Shown here: positions 12,395-22,868 of the stretch, in pieces
Position numbering within the stretch: position 1 is the first letter of the stretch
Layout of the letters: each line of letters begins with the position of its first letter
Assembly (NCBI GenBank): GCA_003254905.1
Contig: QANU01058799.1
Location: 81,168 to 145,167, forward strand
Reading direction: 5' to 3'
Source of the DNA: Nissolia schottii
Taxonomy: Eukaryota; Streptophyta; Magnoliopsida; Fabales; Fabaceae
Length of the DNA stretch: 64,000 nt
Made by a program: the position numbers and the translations under genes
The notes under the pieces: model-generated
Seen by the model: the letters and a program-made list of their open reading frames with translations, nothing else
Told to the model about the DNA's origin: nothing
The model's database searches: none

Positions 12395-13942
12395 TAAGTT
12401 GGCTTGAGTTTGAAATTGATAAGGACTAACTTACCGAGACTTCAAAATTTACAAGGATCAAATTAGATTTTTTTTTTTTGTTAAGCACCAAATTGGCCCA
12501 AATTTAAAATTGATAAAAATCAAACTGGATCACTGTGCTAGTTTCATTTTTATAAGTAATATTATGATAACAACTATTTGAAAATAGAGCACTATTTGAG
12601 AGATCTAACAAATTAATTTGCGCATTTTGATTAATGACATTTAACATTTTACTTTCTATTTTGTTTCTTTAAATGTCAAGTGTCCTTCATCAACATGCGT
12701 AGGTTGATTTGTTAGGTCTCCTAATTAATTTTCTTTAAAAAAAAAACTTTGGAACAACTATACTCACAAAAAGGTGAGATCTAATGTAAGTCTCACCATA
12801 GTTGTCATCCTATCTTTTCTCTTTATCTTTTTTATCCATGCTTTATTATTTAAAATAAAAAAACAGAAATGAATGTACAAGAGCATGAAAATTATGCTTA
12901 AATAAGGTGGAAAGAGTTTTGACCCCTATTTATATTAAAATGATCACTTCGACTCGAACTTTTTTAAAATGTTTAATTTAGTCTTCTATTTATTAAAATG
13001 AGTCAATTTATTAAAAAGTATAAGTCAAAGTGATTATTGAAATATAATTAAGAAACTAAAAGAGGGATTTATAAAAAAAAAATTAAGTTGAAGAAAACTT
13101 CATTCAAAACATGTTATTAGACTCATTTAAGTTTTTAGGTTTCAAGTTCAAGCCATATTGATGAACGAGCTGATAGAGGATACAAAATGACAAGTTTTGC
13201 CTCTCAACTTACAGGTGAAGCCAGTTAACTGGTAGTTGTAGCTTTACTATGATTAGTAAGTTAGTTGGCAGGAGTTAGATATTTTTACCAATCCAATCCC
13301 AAACTTAAAAAATCTGATGCACCTAATTTTTTTGGTTTAAAAATAAAAATTGATAAAACTATGTAAATAAACATAAATTATAAATACTCTTATAATTATT
13401 TAGAAATATCTAAAGAAGAATGCATGGTTCTCTGAAAACACACTCCGTACTTGTCAAGTATTAATATGGGTGATTTATTTAATTTTACATTTTTATATTT
13501 TTATTGTATGTTTTAAATCTATTAACTATAATGAGTAGAGAAGAACATGAAGGTTACTTTTACTACTTTCTTTATACACTATATAATAGCATAGATAACA
13601 ATAATGATAATATTATTGAAAGCTGCATTTTCAACTGCTTCATAATTCCCTCTAACACAACTTGCAGGAGAAAGCCCACCACTTAAGATCTATGTACTGA
13701 CGGAATTAATGGGAAAAATAACCATGCACTAGTGAGAAACAAGCTTCAGAGTTCAGAACAGGCATCCAGTAGTTATTATTAACATGCTACTTCAACAAAT
13801 GTCCATGAAGCTGAAATCCAAAGTTACAGAAGCAAAAACAAAGATGGGCCATATGGCCAATAAAACATATTTACAAGCGCTCAAGCTTATTACATAATCC
13901 AAGTCAGCTTAAGTGCCTTTCATGGATTTTCATCATCATCAT
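12395..13942. other. Intergenic DNA; upper end 3'UTR of CBSX3
   Basis: AT-rich without coding signal. A possible further small MITE lies near 12558-12810 (ATGATAACAACTAT versus the inverse ATAGTTGTCATCCT), too weak to call. The last 200-250 bases are likely the 3' untranslated part of the CBSX3 gene. Confidence 0.45.
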
Positions 13943-16144
13943 TTAATAACCTCCTTGTATATATGCGTTTAGGCGGTCAAGCTCTTGCCGGTGCTCTTTA
14001 ACGACAGCACGAACCACATCCCCAATGGACACCATGCCAAGCATCCCTTTTTCATTAATCACAGGGATGTGTCTGATTCTGTTATCTGTAAAACGAAAAA
14101 GAGGAAGGAAAGAAGATAAGAAGAATAGAGAACATAAGTTCCAAGCTTGTGCAATCTCTTATATTTTTGTTATGCCAAGTTATATATGGATATCCTTTGA
14201 TCTTTCTTATTCCTAAAGGACCAAGAAGCACACAACATACCAGTCATGAGTTGCATTGCCCGTAGAACTCTGGTATCAGGTGTGACTGTGATAAGTTTGT
14301 TCTGCAGAAACCATATCCGAATTTTAGATATCTTTGATGTTTAAATCGATAATGTGCAAACATATCAGAGATTTTTGCTGGTACACCTAATTACCAGTTC
14401 TCTAATCAATTGGCACTATCAATGACAGATGAATTTTGAATCCAAAATTTAATCCAATAAATGATACTACGTCGAATTGGGCGGGGTGCCACTCACTAGA
14501 GAAATGGTTGAATTCTCCAAAGTCATAGCAATTAAGTACAACATTTTATACCTCTTCAGTCATAATGTCCCCAACCTTGGTGGTCTTGGATGATCTTCCC
14601 TGCACAATGATCTTCCTGAGATAATCTGGATGACAGGATGACAGAAAGATGTACATAAATGAGCCACTGAAAAATATAATTGGCATAAAATGCTGTTATT
14701 TGGATCATTTAATTACATCCAAGAATATATAGATACAAACTAACACAATTTTCTTTCACTAAATCATGCTATGTCATTTACTCACCCTTAGCTAGTTAAC
14801 CACTTTGCATCTTCAGCATAAATCATATTTTACCGAAGCAAATGATACCAATTTGCATCTTTACATCACATGACACACATCCAAAGGACCAGAAATACCA
14901 AAGTATAAAATAAAAAGACTGAGTTAAGATCTCCTATCTTTATCCAATATTCTTGTATTTACAGGATGTGAACTGTGGACTGTTGAGCATGACAGCCTCA
15001 TTTTGCTTGTGATCAATATGTTGCAAATAGCTCAACTTTGCAAAACATACATAGCAGAGTTGATCTTATTCTTACTGAAAGTCTTTCTCTAAGACTTTAA
15101 AGGAATTTTAGCACTTAAGATGGCAAGGACAGGAGAAAGAGATGAAATAGAGCCTAAGAAAGTGGTTTTCCCCCTCTTTGCTTGTTTCTATAACATAGGA
15201 CATTTATGCTCACTACTCTGCATTGTCCAACAACTTTACAGGGCACCTTAACATATAGCATAAAGATATCGTCCATTCTCATTTCTATTCCTCACAGAAA
15301 GTCATTTCATAAATCCACTTAGTTTTAAGGGGGGAAATCCCTTTAAAATGTCCTTTAGATCAAAGGAGTACAATTTTCCCTAGCATCATTGATGATCAGT
15401 TATGCAATTCCTTCATATCTTCCATTCCTGATCTACTACACATCCAAAATCAATTTCAAAATGATTCAATCAGTACAGCTAATAGACAAGCCCTTCTTTT
15501 TTACAAAAAGAAAACCCTGACATCAGCCAATAACTTTTAAATGTAACCAAATTATCTATTAGACAACATATTGCAATACACAAAAAAAAAATTATTCAAA
15601 ATAATTTCAATATGAATTAATAAGTAGTCAGTACAGCTAATAGAGAAGCCCTTTTTCTCAGAAAAGGGAAACTCTGTCGTTCGTTACAGTAAGAATTGAC
15701 ACCCTTATTCTGTACCTCTTTCTGTTATAATTCCTGCAATTGAATTCTGCTCACCAGGTTTCACCACCACCAAAGCTCCAACATTGTTCTGAGTCATCTG
15801 CAATGGATATCAATATAGTGAAATACACCAATTCTGTGTACACCTCTACACATTTATTGCAGAAAAAAAAATTGCAATATGCTTACCGATTTAACAGCCT
15901 CATAAACAGTATCATCTGTTGTGCACCAAAGCCAGGAGCCATCTGCACTTTTTCCTTTTCCTTTCAAGATGTCTGCAACAGTGGTGCTCTCAAAACCTTG
16001 CTCCTCAATGCGAGACGGTGTAACGGATTCAAACCGTGAAAAGGCAACTGGCTGCAATAGGGGGTTCACCATGCGGATTCGTTGCAAAACAGCATTTTTT
16101 AGGACACTGCCATGTGATAAGAAGCCTCGCAGTCCTCCTTGCAT
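13943..16144 (-). CDS. CBSX3: CBS-domain protein CBSX3, mitochondrial
   Basis: Five coding exons join in phase: 15887-16144, 15716-15797, 14552-14625, 14241-14301, 13943-14085; 205 residues, close to Arabidopsis CBSX3 (At5g10860). The N-terminus (MQGGLRGFLSHGSVLKNAVL...) is basic and lacks acidic residues over about 45 positions, as in a mitochondrial presequence. A pair of CBS motifs follows: the first contains KSADGSWLWCTTDDTVYEAVKS and NVGALVVVKPG up to GIITERDYLRK, the second runs from KVGDIMTEENKLITVTPDT through NRIRHIPVINEKGMLGMVSIGDVVRAVV. CBS pairs bind adenosyl ligands. CBSX proteins are reported to modulate ferredoxin/thioredoxin redox systems, CBSX3 acting on mitochondrial Trx-o2. 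The C-terminal RLNAYIQGGY is a family signature. A long 5'UTR intron precedes the start codon. No damage seen. Confidence 0.95.
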
Positions 16145-16153
16145 CTTAACTGT

Positions 16154-17458
16154 CTAAATAACCAGAGAATACCTCTTAGGATTTGCGTTTGCAAAGCAAT
16201 CAGCTTAAACCGAGCTAAGCTTTGTGCTCTACAAAGAATCCCAGTGCACAAGAAATATATATATAAGCCCCTTCACTAGCAAATACTTCATAAGTGGTTT
16301 TGAAGTCTCAGAATCTATTACCTAAGTTAGATTCTGGTACCGTTATCAAAAATATTTCGGGTCTTAATGAATACATAAAATGAAATTTGACACACATTGT
16401 TATATAAGATTGAAAAAAAGCTAGATAGCACAAAGCTTTTCAGCTAAAACTATAGATGCAACGGAAGCCAATAGAAGATTCAATTTATCCAAGTTGACCC
16501 CACCACGATTAGTTGTCTAATAGTTACGCATACTAGTTGCTTCTGGTGTAAAAGGTTCATGCAAAAGTGCAGAACTGTATCAACCTTATATCTTTTCAGA
16601 TGAAGCTAAGACCATTATGGACATAGTGGCTAACAACAATGCAAAAGAGAAAACTAATAGCACTTTGCAAGATTGTACTGCTAATAAACCTATTCATGAA
16701 GTTCGAGGACAGGCTCATAGATACCATAACATCATCATATTGATTCTCATATAATTCTTCCTTCAACTGAAAAGGGGGAGAACAGAATAAAGCTCCTACA
16801 TCCAATTATTAAGCATTCGGCTCAAATCTAAGCATTCATGCGATTTACATAATTTCAGTAAAAAAAAAATAATTAAAAAGCAGAAAATCAATACCAAACT
16901 TGAAAGATCTAGAATGAAAAAGAACATCGCTTTTCGAAGTCACATATCTTAGAATCTGAAAAAAAAAATCTCAAAAATAATTTATAAAATAAAATAAAAT
17001 AAACTAACAGAAGCAGAAGCAGAAGCTTTGCAGTCTGATCCCCAAATTAGTATAAAATAATTATAGCACTCATTCACCTCTCTTCTTCTAAACTAGGCCC
17101 ACCCACATGTCAGCATCAATATACAATAGCAATAAACCCAGAAATAAAACCATGAACAAAAGGCTTCCATTTCATTTCACAACCCTGATTTCTATCTCTC
17201 TCTGTCTATTTAATTTAGACCAGAAAGCACCCAAAACACATCCCACGGTTCATATCAACCTGATTTTGTGCAGTCAGGTTTTTCCGGGTTCAGAACTCAA
17301 GAAACCGCTCAGATCTTTCACCTACCAACCATTCAAATCCATAAGCGCCTCCAAAAAAAGGCGGAGCATAAATAGAACAAAAAAAAAAGAGCTATATGGA
17401 AAGGTAAAGTGTGAGAGAAAGAAGCTACGATTTTGAAGACTTAAAGATATAGGCTTAC
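16154..17458 (-). other. 5'UTR intron of CBSX3
   Basis: A splice acceptor TTTAG at 16154-16158 lies 9 bases upstream of the CBSX3 ATG. A donor GTAAGCC reads on the minus strand at 17452-17458, directly after a CT-rich leader (about 17459-17575). The 1.3 kb between holds only chance open frames. The assignment is inferred from splice signals and leader composition, not from transcript data. Long leader introns in plant housekeeping genes often raise expression. Confidence 0.65.
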
Positions 17459-17575
17459 CGGAGAAAATGAGAGTCCGGTGGATGAGAGTGTTTGGAGAGT
17501 TGGAAGATTGAGATGGAGAAAGCGGTGTCTTCTCCGGATAGAATGGGGGCTGAAAGAAACTTGTGCACACTTCTT
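17459..17575 (-). other. Non-coding first exon of CBSX3 (probable)
   Basis: On the minus strand this stretch is rich in CT and ends in TCTCCG followed by the donor GTAAGC. It is the best candidate for the transcribed leader of CBSX3; the upstream border is a guess. Confidence 0.5.
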
Positions 17576-19180
17576 AAAAGCACACTCGACTTATTCTGGA
17601 ATCTCACAGCCTCCGTGAGAGTGGGCCCCTCAAGCTAGTTAAGAGGGATGGTGACATGAATGAATGACCCTCAGTAACGCTATACTTGCTAGTTAATCAG
17701 AATTTTTAAAAGAAATTATGGTAAATTAGAGTTTAGGATTTTGCTACCGTCAGTTATTGGATGAAATAGAATCATCAAATTCACTGATAAAATATATAGT
17801 ATTTTAATATGTCAATTATGATAATCTAATATTTTGTAATGGCATTTGCTGTTGCAATTTGTAAGCAGGTAAGTGATGCTGACGCAGCAGCATCTTATCT
17901 ATTATTTATGCTCAACTTGACAAAATTTTAAATGAAAACTTACAAGGAATCTTTGTAAGGTGTAACTCTTCCATTTTATTTATTTAATTTTTTTATTTGG
18001 AAAAACAAGAGGCTACCGCCCAAGAGAAATCAAAAACTACCACAGCTAACCGTAACTACAACGGTATCGATGTCCTAACTAGACAAATCATCAAACACCA
18101 TGTCAGTAATTTCACTTGGAGGAGACATAATTTTTTGGAATCCCAGCTCCTCTGGGGTGGTGTTTGTTAATTTTGCTTTCGTAAATTTGATTCTTAATAA
18201 CGGAAAATTTTCAGAAATAATACATAAAAAAATATCCCTTTTATTTTATGAATCAATTACAAAGTTATTTTTAACGTGATCCATTTTTCTTATAAAAAAA
18301 TTTAATTTAAATCGACTCTCGTATAACTCCGACCACAATCAAATTGAACCGGGTTAGTTAGGTTCCTAGTAATAGAGTCGGATGCCAACGGTTCAATCGA
18401 GACCAAAATAAAAATAAAAAAATAGAAGTGATTAATCATTTGTAGTGAGAGAAAATAGTAAATAAGGAAATTTGATTTTATTTTTGCTTCAAATATCACA
18501 TATTTAAAACGTATCTTTTAAATTTAAAATTAACCAAATCTTTATCTTTTAAATTTGAAATTGTCTTTATTTAATTAAAAATACTTTCAATAATTTGTGT
18601 CTTCAATGCATATTTTTCTCTCACTTAATTAATATTCACTCTATATTTTTTTTAGTTGAATTTTTTTTTCATTTTATTTTTGTCTTACATAAATAAAATG
18701 TAAACAATTTAATAATTTTTATTGTGAATTCGTAACTAATTGAAGATGGAATAATAACTTTTAATTTATGATCTACTTGCGCCTACATATATACCCTATT
18801 CGATGGTCCACTAAAGGTGAAGGAAAAGTAATAGTTTATGTGAGTCTTATCATTAATACATAAACAAATCATCCATATAAAACAATAATGTTTTACTTTA
18901 GATTAAAAAGAATTTCTGGATCAGATCGAAATACATTATAATTTTTATGTACAAATCGGAGGTATCGTGACACTGTATAGAAATCGTAAGCGAAGAAAAT
19001 AATTAGATAGGGACTAAATAAATTAATATTTTATGGTAAAATAAATCCAAAAAGTGTTTAAGTTAATTCAAATTCAACAATTTAGCATATAAGAGAAAAA
19101 ACAATGAAAGAAATAGAAATAAAAGAGACATAATATAGAGTATTTATGAAGTAAGAGCGAAGTTAAGAGGATAATTAATA
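17576..19180. other. Promoter side of CBSX3 and AT-rich spacer with a possible LINE tail
   Basis: 17576-17700 should contain the CBSX3 promoter. At 17985-18180, minus-strand reading gives PPSEITDMVFDDLSS and then a 3' stretch with TCTTGGGCGGTAGCCTCTTG. That recalls the end of plant RNase-H-type LINE units followed by their 'CTTGGGCT..AGCCC' tail. The rest is AT-rich with no gene. Confidence 0.4.
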
Positions 19181-19695
19181 GGGTTAAATATGTTTTTATT
19201 TTCTCATAAATTTTAAATTTTACATTTTATTTCCTCATTTTTTTTTTACTAAAAATCATTCCTTATCATTTTTTTTAAGGTTTTAGTTTTTGTGGTCGTT
19301 AATTGTTAATCTGATAATTAACTTGGTCACGTGGCATAGGTGAAAGAGGGGGAGGAGAGAAATCTATGATGGCACATGGATGAGGTCGATTTGCTAGTAG
19401 CAACGAGATGGTAGCTCACGAAGTTGTAGCGGGGAAAAAGAAGAAGGCATCAAACGAACGCTGAGAGTAACACGAGAGTAAACAAATCAAACAATGATTG
19501 GATTAATTATGTCACATGTGAGACACGTGACCTGTCACATGTCCAAGTCAACTGCAGTTAACAATATAACATGACCATAAAGACTACAACTTTACATACA
19601 AAAATGTTATGAGGGATAATTTTCAACAAAAAAAAATTATGAGTAGTAAAACACAAAATTTAAAATTTATGAGTGATTAAAAACATATTTAACCC
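19181..19695. mobile_element. Non-autonomous Mutator-like element (515 bp)
   Basis: Terminal inverted repeats start GGGTTAAATATGTTTTTAT at the left and read ATTAAAAACATATTTAACCC at the right, with similarity extending about 50 bp inward. It is flanked by TAATTAATA (19172-19180) and TAATTAATG (19696-19704), an 8-of-9 match to the 9-bp duplication made by Mutator-like transposases. The interior (about 19330-19560) is richer in G and C than the surroundings but has no long frame. Confidence 0.75.
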
Positions 19696-20221
19696 TAATT
19701 AATGTGATTTAAAACAATTTACAAAATTAACCCCTCTTAAACGTTGAGTTAGAAAAATGGAATGAGGGATATTAATGTCTAGAATAAAGTTGTGAAGGTT
19801 AACCAACTCACCCTAAGTTGTTATTAATGTGATTGTGTTTTGAGATTCTTATTGTTTTATTGTATTTTTTATCTATGATTTATGAGTATGTTCCAAAACT
19901 ATTTGGGTATAGTTTAGAGTTAGGATTTGTGTTAGATTTAGGGTTATATGAGGGTTAGGGTTAGGATAGGATTTTTGTTAGATTTAGGGTAATATGAGAG
20001 TTAGGGTTATATATGTTTTATGAGAAATGTGATGTGTATTCATTTTGTGTAGGACACCATGATGATTCATATAGGATGGATCATTAGATAAGATTCAATA
20101 AAGTGTAAATTATATTAAAATCTCATATAATAATAAATAATGTGAATTGGTATAATATTCTACACAAAATGAGTCAAAATAACAACATTTAAACTAACTA
20201 CATCATGAATTAAGAGGCTTG
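19696..20221. other. Intergenic DNA with degenerate TTTAGGG-like words
   Basis: No coding signal. At 19915-20012 the words TTTAGGGTTA, GGGTTAGGGTTAGG, TTTAGGGTAA and TTAGGGTTAT recur irregularly, resembling but not forming a plant telomere repeat array. Confidence 0.5.
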
Positions 20222-20465
20222 GTCATAATATCCTCTAGTTTGAGAGAGTTAGAAATTGGCAACAACAACAGGTGTATCAAGTTGTGTAGCTTTTCCCGCA
20301 CCAAATAACAATCAAACTCAACATGTTTTTTTTGTCCTTTGACTTAAGGAAGGATTGTGAGCTAGGTACATGAAATTTATTGTCACAATAATGGAAAATA
20401 AGAAGATGGGAAGAGAACTTAAGATACCCTTTCGCTATTTGCACACCTAAAAAATAATTATTCAA
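20222..20465 (-). pseudogene. Ty1/copia RNase H fragment, decayed
   Basis: Minus-strand reading gives HYCDNKFHV ... SQSFLKSKDKK. After a frameshift it continues HVEFDCYLVREKLHNLI ... LKLEDIMTKP. These are the 'CDN', 'H.E.DCHLVREK' and 'DI.TK' landmarks of the RNase H end of plant copia polyproteins. No LTR seen; a short relic. Confidence 0.75.
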
Positions 20466-20800
20466 AAGTCACCCAACAAAATAAATAAACATTATATAAT
20501 AAAAAAATAAATATTGTCATCAAACATTTTCTACATGTCTTGTGCATGTGTGAGTTTATCATTACTACAAAACAGATAAATAAACATTATCACCGAATAT
20601 TTTTACGTGGTCCTATATGTGCTTGTTTAATATTGCTTTTTTTCTTTTGGTATTTGATAATATTTTGTTTCTTTCCTTTATAATGTTTGCTTATCTCCTT
20701 TATAATGTTTATTTCTCTATTTTATAATATATATTTTTTTGTTTAGGTGACTGTTAAGTGATTATTTTTAAAGCGTATAAATAATATTTTTGTTTGAGGT
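20450..20800. repeat. Dispersed repeat family A, copy 1
   Basis: Shares ordered blocks with 38270-38535: ATTACTACAAAACA, ATTATCACCGAATATTT/ATTATCACTAAATATTT, GTTTAATATTG/ATTTAATATTG, and a tail GTGACTGTTAAGTGATTATTTTTAAAGC versus GTGATTGTTGAGTGACTATTTTTAGATGC. Both copies are in the same orientation. Likely old copies of an unclassified transposable element. Confidence 0.6.
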
Positions 20801-21529
20801 CCCATAAAAGAAGGTGAGACATTGCAGCTCACAAATAGTGATTCCTCCATTCCCAATTAAGTGTCACTTTTTTAACTTATTTATAAATCAATGTATCTAA
20901 ACACAATTATATTTGGACACAATTGCATTCAAATGTTTATAAATGAATCAAAAAGTGAAAGTAACATAACACTTAATTTGGGACAAAGAGAGTAGTGTAT
21001 AGTGCCTAGTAATAAGTATCATTTAAACTCCTTAGAATGGTGGATTGCTTCTTTGACTTTAAGAGTGTATTTTTGAGTTTTATCTTAAAAGGGAAGAAAA
21101 GAAATTTTTTTGAGGGACTTAGTTGTAACTTTAATGTGTTAAAACTAAAATTAAGTCCTCTAATAAAATATCTCATCATTTATCCAATAAAATAATATTG
21201 TCCTACATTTTTCCTTATTAATTCAATGATGCAATTTCTTATTTTAAAATATTTTTGCTCTTATTTTTTAAATGACCAATTTGTCTAGTGTTATTTTCGA
21301 TAGGGCCAGCACTGAGAGTTTATTAAAAAAGAAAAGAAAATAGATCATCTCAATTGTAATTTTTGTCAATGTGTTGTCAAGTGTGATATTTTAACATTAT
21401 TTTTTTTGTTACTTATATTATATATAAAACTCACTTCATCAATTAATGGTAAGAAATCATACTTAACAATACATGATAAGAAATGTAATAGATAGAGAAT
21501 ATATTTCAACAAAGAATATTCTAGGGCTG
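20801..21529. other. AT-rich spacer
   Basis: No gene. At 21055-21120 a sequence starting TTAAGAGTGTATTTTTGAG resembles the terminal repeat of the outer element at 47988-48790, but no second end is visible. Confidence 0.45.
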
Positions 21530-21720
21530 TCAGACGCGTCAGCCCGACCAGTTTAGGCCCGACTCGATTAATCTGTGGGCCTAAACAGACTTTTACTATT
21601 AGCAAACTGAGTTTTATGTATTTGATTCGTCCATTTATGTGAGTAAATGAGTTAGTTTATAAGATATATTTATGTTAACACTAAACAGACCAATTTGACT
21701 AACGGGTTAAACAGGTCAGA
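21530..21720. mobile_element. hAT-type MITE relic
   Basis: Starts CTAGGGCTGTCAGACGCGTCAGCCCGACC and has scattered GGCCC/GGGCC words and ACGGGTTAAACAGG, the composition of non-autonomous plant hAT ends. Right border and target duplication not resolved. Confidence 0.4.
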
Positions 21721-21745
21721 TTTCATGTCTTTGGTTTGATAATAT

Positions 21746-21786
21746 ACCATATAGAAGAAATAGGGGTACCATATAGAAGAAATAGG
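21746..21786. repeat. 22-bp tandem duplication upstream of dUTPase
   Basis: ACCATATAGAAGAAATAGG occurs twice in tandem (21746-21764 and 21768-21786) about 190 bp before the dUTPase start codon. Confidence 0.9.
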
Positions 21787-21978
21787 TGACCCATAATTTG
21801 AAACCAAACCCGATGAATACTGGTTCCCTAATCGGGTCCGGATTTGATCAACGACTAAACGCTAATCGCTTTCAATGGATCGGATCAGATCAGAGTGGGT
21901 TGAAGAAGGCTCTCCCACTGCAGCGTAGTACTACCTTCTCAAAACGCTTCAGATTGCACAAACCGGGTGAAAACTAAA

Positions 21979-22868
21979 ATGGCGGGAAAATTTGGCGCCA
22001 CTAGAGCACTCGCTGTTCTTCCCCTACATAACCCCTTCCCTCCCTCTACTTGGTCCTCACTCGCCCAACCCTTTATCTCTCCTCGTCTCATTCCCAACCG
22101 CCATAACCACGTTCTCAGAATGGCCCAACCAGAGTCCCACGTCACAAACGGTTCCACCGAGATCCAAGAGCCATCCCTCAAGATCCCCAAGCTCCACCAA
22201 AACGGCGACGTTTCCGCCGATCAACCTCTCCTCCGTGTGAAGAAGCTCTCTGACAAGGCCGTTGTTCCGTCTAGGGCTTCTCCTCTCTCCGCCGGCTACG
22301 ATCTCTCCAGGTGCCTCTCTCTCTCCCTCTGTCTGTTACAACCAACTTAACCGTATACGATTAGTCTGTAAGAGTCAGTTCCTGTCTGAAATTATTTGTG
22401 TTTATTTTATTTTTGTTACAGTGCGGTGGAGACGACGGTGCCGGCGAGAGGGAAGGCTCTGGTGGCTACTGACCTCAGCATTTCGATTCCGGAAGGCACC
22501 TATGCTCGCGTTGGTAATTCCCTAATTTTCTATTTGATTGTGGGAAATGTTGTTTTTTGTTTTGTTTAGGGTTTAGTTAGGCGCTTTGTGTTTTGTGTTG
22601 ATCTAGTTTGAGGGGTTTTGCAGCTCCGCGGTCGGGTCTTGCGTGGAAGCATTCTATTGACGTTGGCGCTGGGGTGATTGATGCCGATTACAGGGGTCCG
22701 GTTGGGGTGATACTGTTCAACTATTCGGATGTTGATTTTGAGGTGAAGGTTGGTGATCGGGTTGCGCAGCTGATCCTTGAGAAGATTGTCACGCCTGATG
22801 TTGTTGAGGTTGTGGATTTGGACTCCACTGTTAGGGGTGAAGGTGGATTTGGTTCCACTGGTGTTTGA
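21979..22868 (+). CDS. DUT: Deoxyuridine 5'-triphosphate nucleotidohydrolase (dUTPase)
   Basis: Three exons in phase: 21979-22310, 22422-22513, 22624-22868; 222 residues. dUTPase hydrolyses dUTP to dUMP and pyrophosphate, keeping uracil out of DNA and supplying dUMP for dTMP synthesis; the enzyme is a homotrimer. All five signature motifs are intact: SAGYDLSSA (motif 1), PRSGLAWK (2), [13 protein letters not shown] (3), [12 protein letters not shown] (4) and [10 protein letters not shown] (5, the flexible C-terminal arm that closes the site). The nearest known protein is Arabidopsis DUT1 (At3g46940), which starts close to the second methionine here. The extra N-terminal segment (residues 1-47, [20 protein letters not shown]..., rich in Ser, Pro, Arg and hydroxylated residues, lacking acidic residues) looks like an organelle transit peptide. 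An in-frame ATG at 22120 (MAQPESH) would give a cytosolic/nuclear form of 175 residues. Confidence 0.96.

Noticed and set aside
12558-12810. Possible MITE with ATGATAACAACTAT ends
   Set aside because: Inverted similarity is too short and no target duplication was found.
19915-20012. Interstitial telomere array
   Set aside because: TTTAGGG-like words are irregular and few; not a true tandem array.
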